This document shows, in pieces, positions 18,488 to 27,733 of a stretch of 64,000 nt of DNA. Below the pieces are notes generated by a model. That model was not told the origin of the DNA. It saw only the letters and a program-made list of their open reading frames with translations, and ran no database searches. The stretch comes from CAVSRC01 sp963782045 (GTDB lineage Bacteria > Pseudomonadota > Alphaproteobacteria > Rhizobiales > Kaistiaceae), in NCBI GenBank assembly GCA_963782045.1, contig CAWAIR010000013.1:186001-250000 (forward strand), in the 5' to 3' direction. The translations under genes and the position numbers were made by a program. How positions within the stretch are numbered: position 1 is the first letter of the stretch; each line of letters starts with the position of its first letter.

Positions 18488-18804
18488 ATGACCGCGTTCA
18501 TGTCCTTGCACGAGGCGGTCGCCGCCCACCTCAAGGACGGCGACACCGTCGCCATGGAAGGCTTCACCCATCTCATTCCGTTTGCCGCCGGCCACGAGGT
18601 GATCCGCCAGCGGCGGACCGGGCTCACCCTCATCCGCATGACCCCCGACCTCATCTACGACCAGATGATCGGCATGGGCTGCGCCGATCGGCTGGACGCT
18701 AAAATTTCCACCGACATCTGCGAGACGCCGCCGCCGACGGCCGAGCAGTTGGGGACCCTGCGCAATCTGCAGGCGCGCACGGCACGCGCCCATGGAGACG
18801 ATGC

Positions 18805-18808
<4 letters not shown>
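18488..18808 (+). pseudogene. In-frame fusion remnant of pcaI and pcaJ (3-oxoadipate CoA-transferase)
   Basis: The 106-residue product starts exactly like PcaI, the CoA-transferase alpha subunit: SLHEAVAAHLKDGDTVAMEG, then FTHLIPFAAGHEVIRQ and RMTPDLIYDQMIGMGCA. After about residue 68 it switches to TPPPTAEQLGTLRNLQARTA-RAHG, the typical PcaJ (beta subunit) C-terminus. The pcaI body, the pcaJ start and the catalytic glutamate domain are missing, about 1.3 kb compared with normal genes. The reading frame is kept, and the stop overlaps the pcaF start (ATGA). The enzyme cannot be functional. GGAG lies 9 bp before ATG 18488. Confidence 0.8.
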
Positions 18809-20016
<1,208 letters not shown>

Positions 20017-20056
20017 AACCAGGGTGCGATCCGCGCCCCCCCCGCGGAACCTTTTC

Positions 20057-20084
20057 GCCGCACAGGCGTTTTGGCCTGTGCGGC
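20057..20084 (+). terminator. Hairpin downstream of pcaF
   Basis: GCCGCACAGGC (20057-20067) and GCCTGTGCGGC (20074-20084) form a perfect 11-bp stem with a six-base loop. It begins 40 bp after the pcaF stop. There is no T run on the plus strand, so it is at best a weak intrinsic terminator or a transcript-end stabiliser. On the minus strand it is followed by GAAAAGG rather than T residues. Confidence 0.5.
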
Positions 20085-20366
20085 GGAATTCAATCCGGCG
20101 ACCGCGTGAGGCCCGCGGTCGTCGGCGCCTTGGCGCGGCTTGCTGCAAGGACCGTCGCCAAGCGACCGGAATAGTTTGTCTTTTTCCCGCCGCAATTGGG
20201 ATTTTGATAGAGTGAGCTCACGGGCCGAATCACCGCCCGGCCGACGTTCCTGAAGAAGGGATACCGGTTGCGAGTAACGCAGGCCCGCCTGCCCTCCGGG
20301 GAAGGCGGGTCTTCGTACGGATCGGGAGGCCCCCGTGAGTGTTCTTCCCTGCCCCGGCGCACCGGC

Positions 20367-20396
20367 AAAAAGCCGGGCGGCAGGGCCGCCCGGCTT
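20367..20396 (-). terminator. Rho-independent terminator of the sugar ABC operon
   Basis: AAGCCGGGCGGC (20370-20381) and GCCGCCCGGCTT (20385-20396) form a perfect 12-bp stem with loop AGG. Read on the minus strand, the stem is followed by a T run (A at 20367-20371 on the plus strand). It lies 33 bp after the substrate-binding protein stop codon. Confidence 0.85.
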
Positions 20397-20428
20397 CGGG
20401 AAACGACAGCGGTAGAGCGCGGAAGCGC

Positions 20429-21376
20429 CTAGAACGGCAAATCCGGGAAGTACCACTCCTTGGCGTTGTCCTTGGTGATCAGCGTGGCGTCGAGAATATA
20501 GCTGCCCTCCACCGGAACCTGATCGAAAAGGTGCGCGGCGGTCAGCTCAAGCGCCGTGCCGACCATCGACGGCGGATAGGCGACGTCCACCGGGACCATC
20601 TTGTCGCCGTCCATGACCTTCTTGACCATGTCCTTCATGCCGGCGCCGCCGATGACGTACTGGATGTCGGTGCGCTTGGCCTGCGCGATCGCCTGCAGCA
20701 CGCCGACCGTCATGTCGTCGTCCTGGCACCACACGACGTCGATCTTCGGATACTTGGTCAGGTAGTCCTGCATGACCTTGAAGGCGTCGTCGCGGTTCCA
20801 GTTGCCGAACTGCTTCTCCAGCACCTTGACGTTTGAGCCCTTGATGGCCGCGTCGAAGCCATCCTGGCGCTGCTGATCGATCGGGATCGGCAGACCGCGG
20901 ATGACGACCACCTGCGCGTTCGGGGTATGCTCTTTGATGTAATCGCCGGCGGCGGCACCGAGCGCCGGGTTGTTGCCGGCAACGTAGAGGTTACGCACCG
21001 ACAGATCGTTGTTGCTGGGCGCACGGTCGACCAGGGTGACGAAGGTGCCCTTCGCCTTGACCTGCTTGATGGCGTTGACCAGCGGATCGGGGTCGGACGG
21101 CAGAATGACCAGCGCGTCCATGCCCTGCGTGCTCAGATCCTCAAGCGCGTTCGCCTGGGTGGCTGCGTCCGGCGACGTCTTAACGATGACGTTGAGGTTC
21201 GGATACTCGGCCATCAGCAGCTTGGCGACGCGATTGGCATGGAACACCACGCCGGCGGTCCAGCCATGGTCGGCGGCCGGAATCGACACACCGATGGTTT
21301 TCTTGTCGGCGGCTTGGGCGACGCTCATCAGAGCCGCCATCGCGACCGCCGCACCGATCATTACCTTACGCATCAT
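20429..21376 (-). CDS. Sugar ABC transporter substrate-binding protein (RbsB-like, periplasmic-binding-protein type 1)
   Basis: A 315-residue periplasmic protein with a cleavable signal peptide (MRKVMIGAAVAMAALMSVAQA). No lipobox cysteine is present. The mature part has the two-lobe periplasmic-binding fold: IGVSIPAADHGWTAGV at the N-terminus, then LEDLSTQGMDALVILPSD, TLVDRAPSNND and DVVWCQDDDMTVGVLQA. It belongs to the ribose/xylose/galactose cluster (CUT2 systems); the particular sugar is not known. Two adjacent ATGs (21376 and 21373) are possible, and GGAG is better spaced for 21373. It is the last gene of an ATPase-permease-binding protein operon. Confidence 0.9.
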   Translation of the reverse strand: MMRKVMIGAAVAMAALMSVAQAADKKTIGVSIPAADHGWTAGVVFHANRVAKLLMAEYPNLNVIVKTSPDAATQANALEDLSTQGMDALVILPSDPDPLVNAIKQVKAKGTFVTLVDRAPSNNDLSVRNLYVAGNNPALGAAAGDYIKEHTPNAQVVVIRGLPIPIDQQRQDGFDAAIKGSNVKVLEKQFGNWNRDDAFKVMQDYLTKYPKIDVVWCQDDDMTVGVLQAIAQAKRTDIQYVIGGAGMKDMVKKVMDGDKMVPVDVAYPPSMVGTALELTAAHLFDQVPVEGSYILDATLITKDNAKEWYFPDLPF

Positions 21377-21445
21377 TGTCTCCCCACACTGTTCAGGGCC
21401 GATTTCGTTCCCATGCCGGGCGACCCAGTTGACCCGGCATTTCGC

Positions 21446-22447
21446 TTATCGTCGCATCAGCGACCGCTGGACCAGCATCGCGATGATGATGATCGCGCCC
21501 TGGATGGCGGCGATGAGATACTCGCTGATGAAGTTCGAAAGCAGCATGATGTTGCCGACGATCTCGAGGATGAAGGCACCGCAGATCGTGCCCCAGATGC
21601 GCCCCACCCCGCCGCGCAGCGCCGTTCCGCCGACGACCACCGCGGTGATCGCCTGAAGTTCCCACAGCGTCCCGGTGGTCGCCGAGGTGGAGCCGAGGCG
21701 CGGGACGTAGAGTAGCACGGCGATCGCCACGCACAGCCCCTGGATGACGTAGGTGACGGTGCGCACGCGATCGACCGCGATGCCGGAATAGCGTGCCACA
21801 TCCTCGTTCGAGCCGACCGCCACCACGTGGCGGCCGTAGGGGGTGCGGTAGAACACGAAAGCGCCCACCGCCGCCGTCGCGAAGATGACGATGATCGGGA
21901 TCGGCACGCCGAACAGATAGCCGAAATAGGCCGGGCGGTACAGCGACTGGAGGTCCATCGAGCGCAAGGTGATGGCGCCGCCCTGCGACAGCCAGGTCGT
22001 GAGCCCGCGAAAGATGCCCATGGTGCCGAGCGTCGCGATGAACGGCTCGATCTTGCCGACGGTGACGATCAGCCCGTTGAACAGGCCGCACAGCCCACCG
22101 AGCACGATCGCCAGCACCATGGCGGCGATCAGCATCGTGGCCGAATCGCCGATGACCCCGCTGTTCAGGAACATGATCATCAGGCTGGCGACGAACGCGG
22201 TCATCGAGCCGACCGACAGGTCGAGACCGCCAGCCGAGATCACGAAGGTGCCGCCCACCGCGACGATGGCGATGAAGGCGCTGCGCGTGGCGACGTTGAC
22301 CAGGTTGCCGACGGAAAGGAAGTTTTCGTTGGTGAACGTGCCAGCGACGAGCAGAAGGGCCAGCGCCAGGAACGGCGCCAGCGCCGCCATGCTGACGCGC
22401 CCGCCGAAAGGCAGCGCCGGTCGTACGTTGGTTACTGTGTCGGTCAT
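21446..22447 (-). CDS. Sugar ABC transporter permease (RbsC family)
   Basis: A 333-residue inner-membrane permease with eight or more hydrophobic helices. Conserved CUT2 segments include GGTFVISAGGLDLSVGSMTA, IVTVGKIEPFIATLGTMGI and YRTPYGRHVVAVGSNEDVAR (the EAA-like coupling helix). TAVVVGGTALRGGVGRIWGT is near the C-terminus. Its start overlaps the ATPase gene by four bases, so the two are coupled. The binding-protein gene follows after 69 bp. Confidence 0.93.
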   Translation of the reverse strand: MTDTVTNVRPALPFGGRVSMAALAPFLALALLLVAGTFTNENFLSVGNLVNVATRSAFIAIVAVGGTFVISAGGLDLSVGSMTAFVASLMIMFLNSGVIGDSATMLIAAMVLAIVLGGLCGLFNGLIVTVGKIEPFIATLGTMGIFRGLTTWLSQGGAITLRSMDLQSLYRPAYFGYLFGVPIPIIVIFATAAVGAFVFYRTPYGRHVVAVGSNEDVARYSGIAVDRVRTVTYVIQGLCVAIAVLLYVPRLGSTSATTGTLWELQAITAVVVGGTALRGGVGRIWGTICGAFILEIVGNIMLLSNFISEYLIAAIQGAIIIIAMLVQRSLMRR

Positions 22448-24006
22448 TCAGTCCCGCTCTCCGTTGCCATCGCCGCCTGCTCGCCGCTGACCCCGGTGGC
22501 ATAGACCACGATCTCGTGCTCGGTCATCCGCTTGCCCGACACCTCGCCGACGATGCGCCCGCCGCGCATCACCAGGATGCGGTGGCAAACGCCGATCAGC
22601 TCCTGCATCTCCGACGAGACGACGATGACCGCCTTGCCCGCGGCGGCGAGCTTGGTGATGAACTCGTAAATCTGCTGCTTGGTGCCGATGTCGATGCCGC
22701 GCGTCGGCTCGTCGATGATGACGATCTCCGGTTCGAGCAGCATCATCTTGGCAAGCAGAAGCTTCTGCTGGTTGCCGCCGGAAAGCTGGCCGGCGAGCAT
22801 GTCCTTGCGCGCTGCGCGGACGTCGAATTCGCTGATCGCCTTGTCGAGGGCCGTGTTCTCCTTGGCCCGGTCGAGCACGATGCCGCGGGAGAAGTGCGCC
22901 AGCGCCGCCAGCGTCAGGTTGGTCGCCAGGTCGCTGTTGAGCAGCAGGCCCCGCCCCTTGCGGTCCTCGCTGAGATAGACGATGCCCTCGCGCATGCTTC
23001 CGCGCACGTTGTGGAAGGCGACCGGCTGCCCCTTCAGCCGGATTTCGCCGCGGTGCGGCCTGAGGCCGACGACGCCCTCGAGCAACTCCGTGCGGCCGGC
23101 GCCGATCAGCCCGGCAAAGCCGAGGATCTCGCCGCGCTTGACGCTGAACGAGGCGCCGCTGGCAAAGCCCGGCACGCTGAGATCGCGGACTTCCAGCACG
23201 GCGTCGCCGGTCGGCTCGGCGGCGTGCGGCGGATAGAGATTCGACATGTCGCGGCCGACCATCAGGCCGGCGATGTCGACCGGCTTCAGTTCCGCGGTCG
23301 GCCGGGTGGCGATGAACTGCCCGTCGCGGAGCACCGTGACGCGGTCGGAGATCGCCTTCACCTCGGCCAGGCGGTGCGAGATGTAGAGCACCGGGGTGCC
23401 CTTGTCGCGCAAGCCCCGGATGACCTCGAGCACCGCTTCGGTCTCGAAGGGCGTGAGCGAGGCGGTCGGCTCGTCGAAGATCGCGGCGCGGTGCGGCACG
23501 TTGAGGGCGCGGGCGATCTGGACGAGCTGGCGTTGCGCGATCGACAGCGTCGAGACGATGGCGGTCGGGTTGATGTCGGCCCCGAGGCCGCCTAGCACCT
23601 CGCGGGCGCGCGCGTTCATGGCGCGGTCGTCGAGGACGAAGCCGCGCGTCAACTCGCGGCCGATGAAGATGTTCTGGGCGACGGAGAGATGCGGCGCCAG
23701 CAGGATTTCCTGGTGGACCAGGACGATGCCGTGGCGCTCGGCGTCGACCGGTCCGGAGAACTCGACCGGCCTGCCGTCGAGTTCCACCACGCCGCCGGTC
23801 GGCTTCAGGTGGCCGGCGAGGATCTTCATCAGGGTCGATTTGCCCGCCCCGTTCTCGCCGACCAGCGCATGCACCTCGCCCGGCAGCAGGTCGAGCGTGA
23901 TGCCGAAGAGGACCTGGACCGGGCCGAACGACATGTCGATCGCCCTGGCAGCCAGGACCGGTCCAATGGGCGCACCGTCGCCGTGAATTGTCGCCTCCCG
24001 CGTCAT
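22444..24006 (-). CDS. Sugar ABC transporter ATP-binding protein (RbsA/MglA type, two ATPase domains)
   Basis: A 520-residue protein with two fused ABC domains. The first (about residues 15-250) has Walker A GENGAGKST, signature LSIAQRQLVQIA and Walker B AIFDEPTASLT. The second (about 265-510) has the degenerate Walker A GLIGAGRTELLEG usual for this family, signature LSGGNQQKLLLA and Walker B VIIDEPTRGID. It energises uptake with a single permease type. It is the first gene of the operon, and a palindrome of FadR type lies about 40 bp before its ATG. Confidence 0.94.
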   Translation of the reverse strand: MTREATIHGDGAPIGPVLAARAIDMSFGPVQVLFGITLDLLPGEVHALVGENGAGKSTLMKILAGHLKPTGGVVELDGRPVEFSGPVDAERHGIVLVHQEILLAPHLSVAQNIFIGRELTRGFVLDDRAMNARAREVLGGLGADINPTAIVSTLSIAQRQLVQIARALNVPHRAAIFDEPTASLTPFETEAVLEVIRGLRDKGTPVLYISHRLAEVKAISDRVTVLRDGQFIATRPTAELKPVDIAGLMVGRDMSNLYPPHAAEPTGDAVLEVRDLSVPGFASGASFSVKRGEILGFAGLIGAGRTELLEGVVGLRPHRGEIRLKGQPVAFHNVRGSMREGIVYLSEDRKGRGLLLNSDLATNLTLAALAHFSRGIVLDRAKENTALDKAISEFDVRAARKDMLAGQLSGGNQQKLLLAKMMLLEPEIVIIDEPTRGIDIGTKQQIYEFITKLAAAGKAVIVVSSEMQELIGVCHRILVMRGGRIVGEVSGKRMTEHEIVVYATGVSGEQAAMATESGTE

Positions 24007-24044
24007 CCGCTTGTTTTCTTGTTTATGCGGCGGTCACGCTTCCT

Positions 24045-24057
24045 TTGGTCGGACCAA
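24045..24057. promoter_or_regulatory. GntR/FadR-like operator candidate before the sugar ABC operon
   Basis: TTGGTCGGACCAA has 6-bp perfect arms around a single G. It contains TGGTCGGACCA, which fits the TGGTnnnACCA pattern bound by FadR-subfamily GntR regulators. It lies 39 bp before the ATPase start, where it would overlap a promoter. No GntR gene is nearby, so the regulator would act from elsewhere. Confidence 0.5.
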
Positions 24058-24252
24058 TCATTGGCATCCGGGAAACGCGCGTCAAGCACCCTCCGCAAGC
24101 GCTTTGGACGCAGCCCGACGGGGCCGGGGTTCGCTTGCCGCAACCGCAGCGAGCAGCGGCAGCCCGGGTCGGGCGGCGACTCGCCCCCGCCGGCGAAGCC
24201 GGCTCCGCCCGTGGTCAACAAGCACTGAAGACGATGCCGGCCATTTGGCCCC

Positions 24253-24276
24253 TCTCCTTCAGTCTTTCTTCAGTCG
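24253..24276 (+). promoter_or_regulatory. Conserved upstream block of the first TadG-like gene
   Basis: A 24-bp pyrimidine-rich block matches 19 of 24 positions with the block at 26188-26211. Both end 43-45 bp before the start codons of the paralogous TadG-like genes. It is probably a promoter or regulatory element kept through the duplication. Core: TCTCCTTCAGTCTTTC. Confidence 0.45.
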
Positions 24277-24321
24277 CACGGGCGTAGAGAGGTGGCTTGT
24301 CAGCTCTCCTGGAGGGTGGCC

Positions 24322-25950
24322 GTGCCTCTGATTTCACGCGCGGTGATTGGCACCGGAATTTCCCGATTTTTCGCCTCGCGTTCCGGCAATGTCGCCGTGA
24401 TCTTCGCCATCGCGTGCATTCCGTTGATCGCCGCCATGGGCGTGGCGGTCGACTATACGCGCGCCTCGCAGGCCACCTCGGCCATGCAGGACGCGCTGGA
24501 CGCGGCATCCCTGGCGCTCTCCCGCCGTGCCGACCTGTCGACCATGACCCAGGCGCAGATCGACCAGTTCGCGGCCGACTATTTCAACGCCAATTACCAC
24601 GAGAGCGACGTGACGAGCCTCGCGCTCAGCGCCTCCTATACGCGGACCGGACCGTCGGTGACGGTCAGCGCCACCGGCACTCTGCCGACCGACTTCATGG
24701 GCATCATCGGCACCAAGGACATGGCGATCGGGCGTTCGTCGACGACGGTGTGGGGCGAGGCACGGTTGCGCGTCGCCCTGGCGCTCGACAACACCGGGTC
24801 GATGTCGTCGTCGGGCAAGATGACCGCGCTCAAGACCGCGACCACCAACCTGCTGTCGCAGCTTCAGGACGCGGCCGGCCAAGTCGGTGACGTCTACGTC
24901 TCGATCATCCCGTTCGTGAAGGACGTCAACGTCGCCAACGCGGCCAATTACACCGCCTCGTGGGACAACTGGATCGACTGGAGCACCACCGAGCCGGCGA
25001 ACGCGACCCCGGCCGCCAACGTCGGCCCCGGCTCGTCCTGCCCCTACAGCACCGGCTGGGGCGGCATCGGCTTCAACTGCGTCACCCAGCCGGCCGGCAA
25101 TACATCGACCAACACGATTCCCTCGAGCGGCACCTACAAAGGCTACATCTGCCCCGGCAAGTTCAGCGACGGAACGCCCAACATCGGCTGCTACACCAGC
25201 ACGACCTATTCCGCCTCAGGCAGCAGCGCGAGCTGCTCCGGCCACAGCAACTGCTCGTGCAGCGGCTACGGCAACAACAAGGTCTGCAAGACGAACTACG
25301 GCTACTACGAGCACGCCTGGGTCGTGCCCAATTCGGCCAAGACCAAGTGGACCGGCTGCGTTGCCGACCGCGGCGACGACAGCGCCCCGAGCACCGGCAA
25401 CTACGACGTCAACATCACGCCGCCGACGGCGAGCAACCCGGCCACCCTGTTTCCGGCCGAGCAGTACACGTCTTGCCCGATCACCGTCTCCCCGCTCAGC
25501 TACAACTGGGCGGCGATGGCGGCGATGGTCAACACCATGAGCCCGAACGGCAGCACCAACCAGGCGATCGGCCTGGTCCACGCCTGGCAGTCGCTGGTCG
25601 GCGGCGGTCCCTACCCGGCCCCGCCGGTGCAGGACCCGGATCACGTCTACAAGACGATCATCATCCTCTTGACCGACGGTCTCAACACACAGGACCGCTG
25701 GTACGGCAACGGCTCCAGCACGTCGACGCAGGTCGACGCGCGCCAGCAGCTCCTGTGCAACAACATCAAGGCGACGGGCATCACCCTCTATACGGTCCAG
25801 GTGAACACCGGCGGTGACCCGACCTCGACGCTGTTGCAGAACTGCGCCAGTTCGTCCGACAAGTTCTTCCTGCTGACCAACGCCAACCAGATCGTGGCGA
25901 CCTTCCAGCAGATCGGCACCGAGCTGTCCGACCTGCGCATCTCGCAATAG
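24322..25950 (+). CDS. TadG-like pilus-assembly protein with von Willebrand A domain (paralogue 1, Cys-rich loop)
   Basis: A 542-residue protein. An N-terminal TadE/TadG membrane segment, NVAVIFAIACIPLIAAMGVA (about residues 22-45), is followed by VDYTRAS. A VWA domain starts with LALDNTGSMSS (MIDAS-like, about 155) and continues to ILLTDGLNTQDRW. Between VSIIPFVKDVNV and GCVADR, residues about 200-345 form a long inserted loop with nine cysteines. Outside the loop it is very similar to the gene at 26255. A GTG start at 24322 is chosen because GGAGGG lies 5 bp before it and the paralogue aligns from here. No other tad genes are nearby. Confidence 0.85.
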   Translation: MPLISRAVIGTGISRFFASRSGNVAVIFAIACIPLIAAMGVAVDYTRASQATSAMQDALDAASLALSRRADLSTMTQAQIDQFAADYFNANYHESDVTSLALSASYTRTGPSVTVSATGTLPTDFMGIIGTKDMAIGRSSTTVWGEARLRVALALDNTGSMSSSGKMTALKTATTNLLSQLQDAAGQVGDVYVSIIPFVKDVNVANAANYTASWDNWIDWSTTEPANATPAANVGPGSSCPYSTGWGGIGFNCVTQPAGNTSTNTIPSSGTYKGYICPGKFSDGTPNIGCYTSTTYSASGSSASCSGHSNCSCSGYGNNKVCKTNYGYYEHAWVVPNSAKTKWTGCVADRGDDSAPSTGNYDVNITPPTASNPATLFPAEQYTSCPITVSPLSYNWAAMAAMVNTMSPNGSTNQAIGLVHAWQSLVGGGPYPAPPVQDPDHVYKTIIILLTDGLNTQDRWYGNGSSTSTQVDARQQLLCNNIKATGITLYTVQVNTGGDPTSTLLQNCASSSDKFFLLTNANQIVATFQQIGTELSDLRISQ

Positions 25951-26254
25951 ACGCATCGTCGGGCCGCCGGAACGCGCGCGCCGCAGGTTTGCGCCCGCGG
26001 CCGGGCGCCGCGGACCCCCATCGCATCGAGCACGTCGCCGGGACGGCCCGGACGCGCTTGCGCCCGCTCTCCACCGGCTCGCCAGTTCTGGCGCAACCGC
26101 GCGACGACGCCGGCCCACCCAGCCAATAATTCAGCAGATCGCCGTGCGACAGGGGCACGCGACAGTCAATCCGGACAATTTTAATCTTCTCTTTCAGGCT
26201 TTCTTTAAGCGTCCCGAACAATAATGGCACCTAGTAGCCTTGATGGAGGTGCTG
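25951..26254. other. Spacer between the two TadG-like paralogues
   Basis: A 304-bp region. The first 200 bp are GC-rich and show no feature. The last 100 bp are AT-richer (AATTTTAATC near 26177) and include the 24-bp block shared with the first paralogue. It presumably holds the second gene's promoter. No terminator hairpin with a T run was seen after the first gene. Confidence 0.55.
26188..26211 (+). promoter_or_regulatory. Conserved upstream block of the second TadG-like gene
   Basis: Counterpart of the block at 24253-24276 (19 of 24 identical; core TCTCTTTCAGGCTTTC), 43 bp before the TTG start. The intervening sequences are unrelated, so conservation of this block suggests function. Confidence 0.45.
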
Positions 26255-27658
26255 TTGTCCCTGCTCTCACGCGCAGCGATCCGCGGCGTGATTGCCAGGC
26301 TAGCCGCTTCGCAAAGCGGCAATGTCGCGGTGATCTTCGCCATTGCCAGCATACCGGTCGTCGCCGCCATGGGGGTGGCGGTCGACTACACGCGCGCCTC
26401 CCAGACCACCTCGGAGATGCAGGACGCGCTGGATGCGGCCTCTCTGGCGCTCTCTCGCCAGACCGACCTGTCGTCCATGACCCAGCCGCAGATCGACAAG
26501 TTCGCGTCCGACTATTTCAACGCCAATTTCCACAACGGCGAGCTCAATAACCTGGCGCTGAGCGCGGTCTACAACTCGACCGTGCCGTCGGTGACGATCA
26601 GCGCCACCGGCACCCTGCCGACCGACTTCATGGGCATCATCGGCACCAAGGACATGGACGTTGGGCGTTCGTCCACGACGGTGTGGGGCGAATCGCGGTT
26701 GCGCGTCGCCCTGGCGCTCGACAACACCGGCTCGATGTCGTCGGCCGGCAAGATGACCGCTCTGAAGAAAGCGACCCACAACCTGCTCGACCAGCTCAAG
26801 GGCGCCGGCGCCGTCGATGGCGACGTCTACGTCTCGATCATCCCGTTCAGCAAGGACGTCAACGTCGGCAAATCGGCTTCCGACCAGACCTGGCTCCGCT
26901 GGGATCTCTGGGATGCCGAATGGGGCAAGACCAACGGCAATTGCACCAGCGGCAGCGGGGGCTGGGGCTGGGGCTGGGGCGGTGGCTGGGGCTGGGGCGG
27001 CGGCAACGCGAGCTCGTATAACAACCAGAGCGACTGCGAGAACCACGGCTATAACTGGACGCCCGACACGGCGAACGCCAACACCCACAAATCGTGGAAT
27101 GGCTGCATCACCGACCGCGACCAGAACTACGACCAGCTCAACACGACGCCGGCCCAGTCCAACTCGCAAACGCTGTTTCCGGCCGAGCAGTACAACTTCT
27201 GCCCCAGCGAGATGATGGGGCTGAGCTATGATTGGAAGGCGCTGAGCAACGAGGTCAATGGCATGTCGCCGAATGGCAACACCAACCAGGCGATCGGCCT
27301 GGCGTGGGCCTGGCAGTCGCTGACCGCGTCGCCCTTCACCATCCCGCCGTTCGACCCGACCCGGGTCTACAAGCAGGCGATCATCCTGCTGACCGACGGT
27401 CTCAACACCGAGGACCGCTGGTACACCAACGCTTCGCAGATCGACGCGCGCCAGCAGACTCTGTGCAACAACATCAAGGCCGCCGGCATCACGCTCTACA
27501 CGGTCCAGGTGAACACCGGCAACGATCCGACCTCGACGCTGTTGAAGAACTGCGCCAGCTCGCCCGACAAGTTCTTCCTGCTGACCAACGCCAACCAGAT
27601 CGTGACGACCTTCCAGCAGATCGGCACCGAGCTGTCGGAGCTGAGGATTTCCCAATAG
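26255..27658 (+). CDS. TadG-like pilus-assembly protein with von Willebrand A domain (paralogue 2, Gly/Trp loop)
   Basis: A 467-residue tandem duplicate of the preceding gene. The N-terminal membrane segment is NVAVIFAIASIPVVAAMGVA. The MIDAS-like motif is LALDNTGSMSSAG, followed later by ILLTDGLNTEDRWY, and both proteins share the C-terminus TFQQIGTELS-LRISQ. The inserted loop (about residues 201-283) is unrelated to that of paralogue 1: GNCTSGSGG, then a Gly/Trp run, then an Asn-rich part with only three cysteines. The TTG start at 26255 is chosen by alignment with paralogue 1 and by GGAGGT four bases before it; ATG at 26243 is the alternative. Confidence 0.83.
   Translation: MSLLSRAAIRGVIARLAASQSGNVAVIFAIASIPVVAAMGVAVDYTRASQTTSEMQDALDAASLALSRQTDLSSMTQPQIDKFASDYFNANFHNGELNNLALSAVYNSTVPSVTISATGTLPTDFMGIIGTKDMDVGRSSTTVWGESRLRVALALDNTGSMSSAGKMTALKKATHNLLDQLKGAGAVDGDVYVSIIPFSKDVNVGKSASDQTWLRWDLWDAEWGKTNGNCTSGSGGWGWGWGGGWGWGGGNASSYNNQSDCENHGYNWTPDTANANTHKSWNGCITDRDQNYDQLNTTPAQSNSQTLFPAEQYNFCPSEMMGLSYDWKALSNEVNGMSPNGNTNQAIGLAWAWQSLTASPFTIPPFDPTRVYKQAIILLTDGLNTEDRWYTNASQIDARQQTLCNNIKAAGITLYTVQVNTGNDPTSTLLKNCASSPDKFFLLTNANQIVTTFQQIGTELSELRISQ
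26961..27003 (+). repeat. In-frame GCTGGG hexanucleotide repeat inside the second TadG-like gene
   Basis: GCTGGG units occur three times, then a GCGGTG variant, then twice more, then GCGGCG. They encode alternating Trp and Gly. Because the unit is 6 bp, gain or loss of copies keeps the reading frame and changes only loop length. Confidence 0.85.
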
Positions 27659-27733
27659 CCGCAAGCCTCGCCGCGCCGGCCTTCCGCGGGGCGGTCTCCC
27701 TGCCCCGCCCGTCATCGACGGCGCGGTTCAGCC

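Larger units (their letters stand above)
20017..20428. other. Intergenic region between pcaF and the sugar ABC operon
   Basis: This 412-bp stretch separates convergent genes and has no convincing gene. It holds a hairpin after pcaF (20057-20084) and the terminator of the minus-strand ABC operon (20367-20396). Between them, around 20286-20315, CCCGCCT and AGGCGGG can form a further weak stem. The rest shows no recognisable structure. Confidence 0.7.
24007..24321. other. Divergent intergenic region between the sugar ABC operon and the first TadG-like gene
   Basis: This 315-bp region holds the FadR-like palindrome (24045-24057) for the ABC operon. It also holds the conserved pyrimidine-rich block (24253-24276) shared with the second TadG-like gene. 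In between, about 24110-24228, is GC-rich sequence with a short proline-rich open reading (ending PPPAKPAPPVVNKH) that has no start of its own. It may be a remnant, but no gene can be supported. Confidence 0.6.

Noticed and set aside
20286..20315. Possible extra terminator (CCCGCCT with AGGCGGG) between pcaF and the ABC operon
   Set aside because: The stem is short with a large loop and lies between two better hairpins. It may form but is not needed to explain termination.
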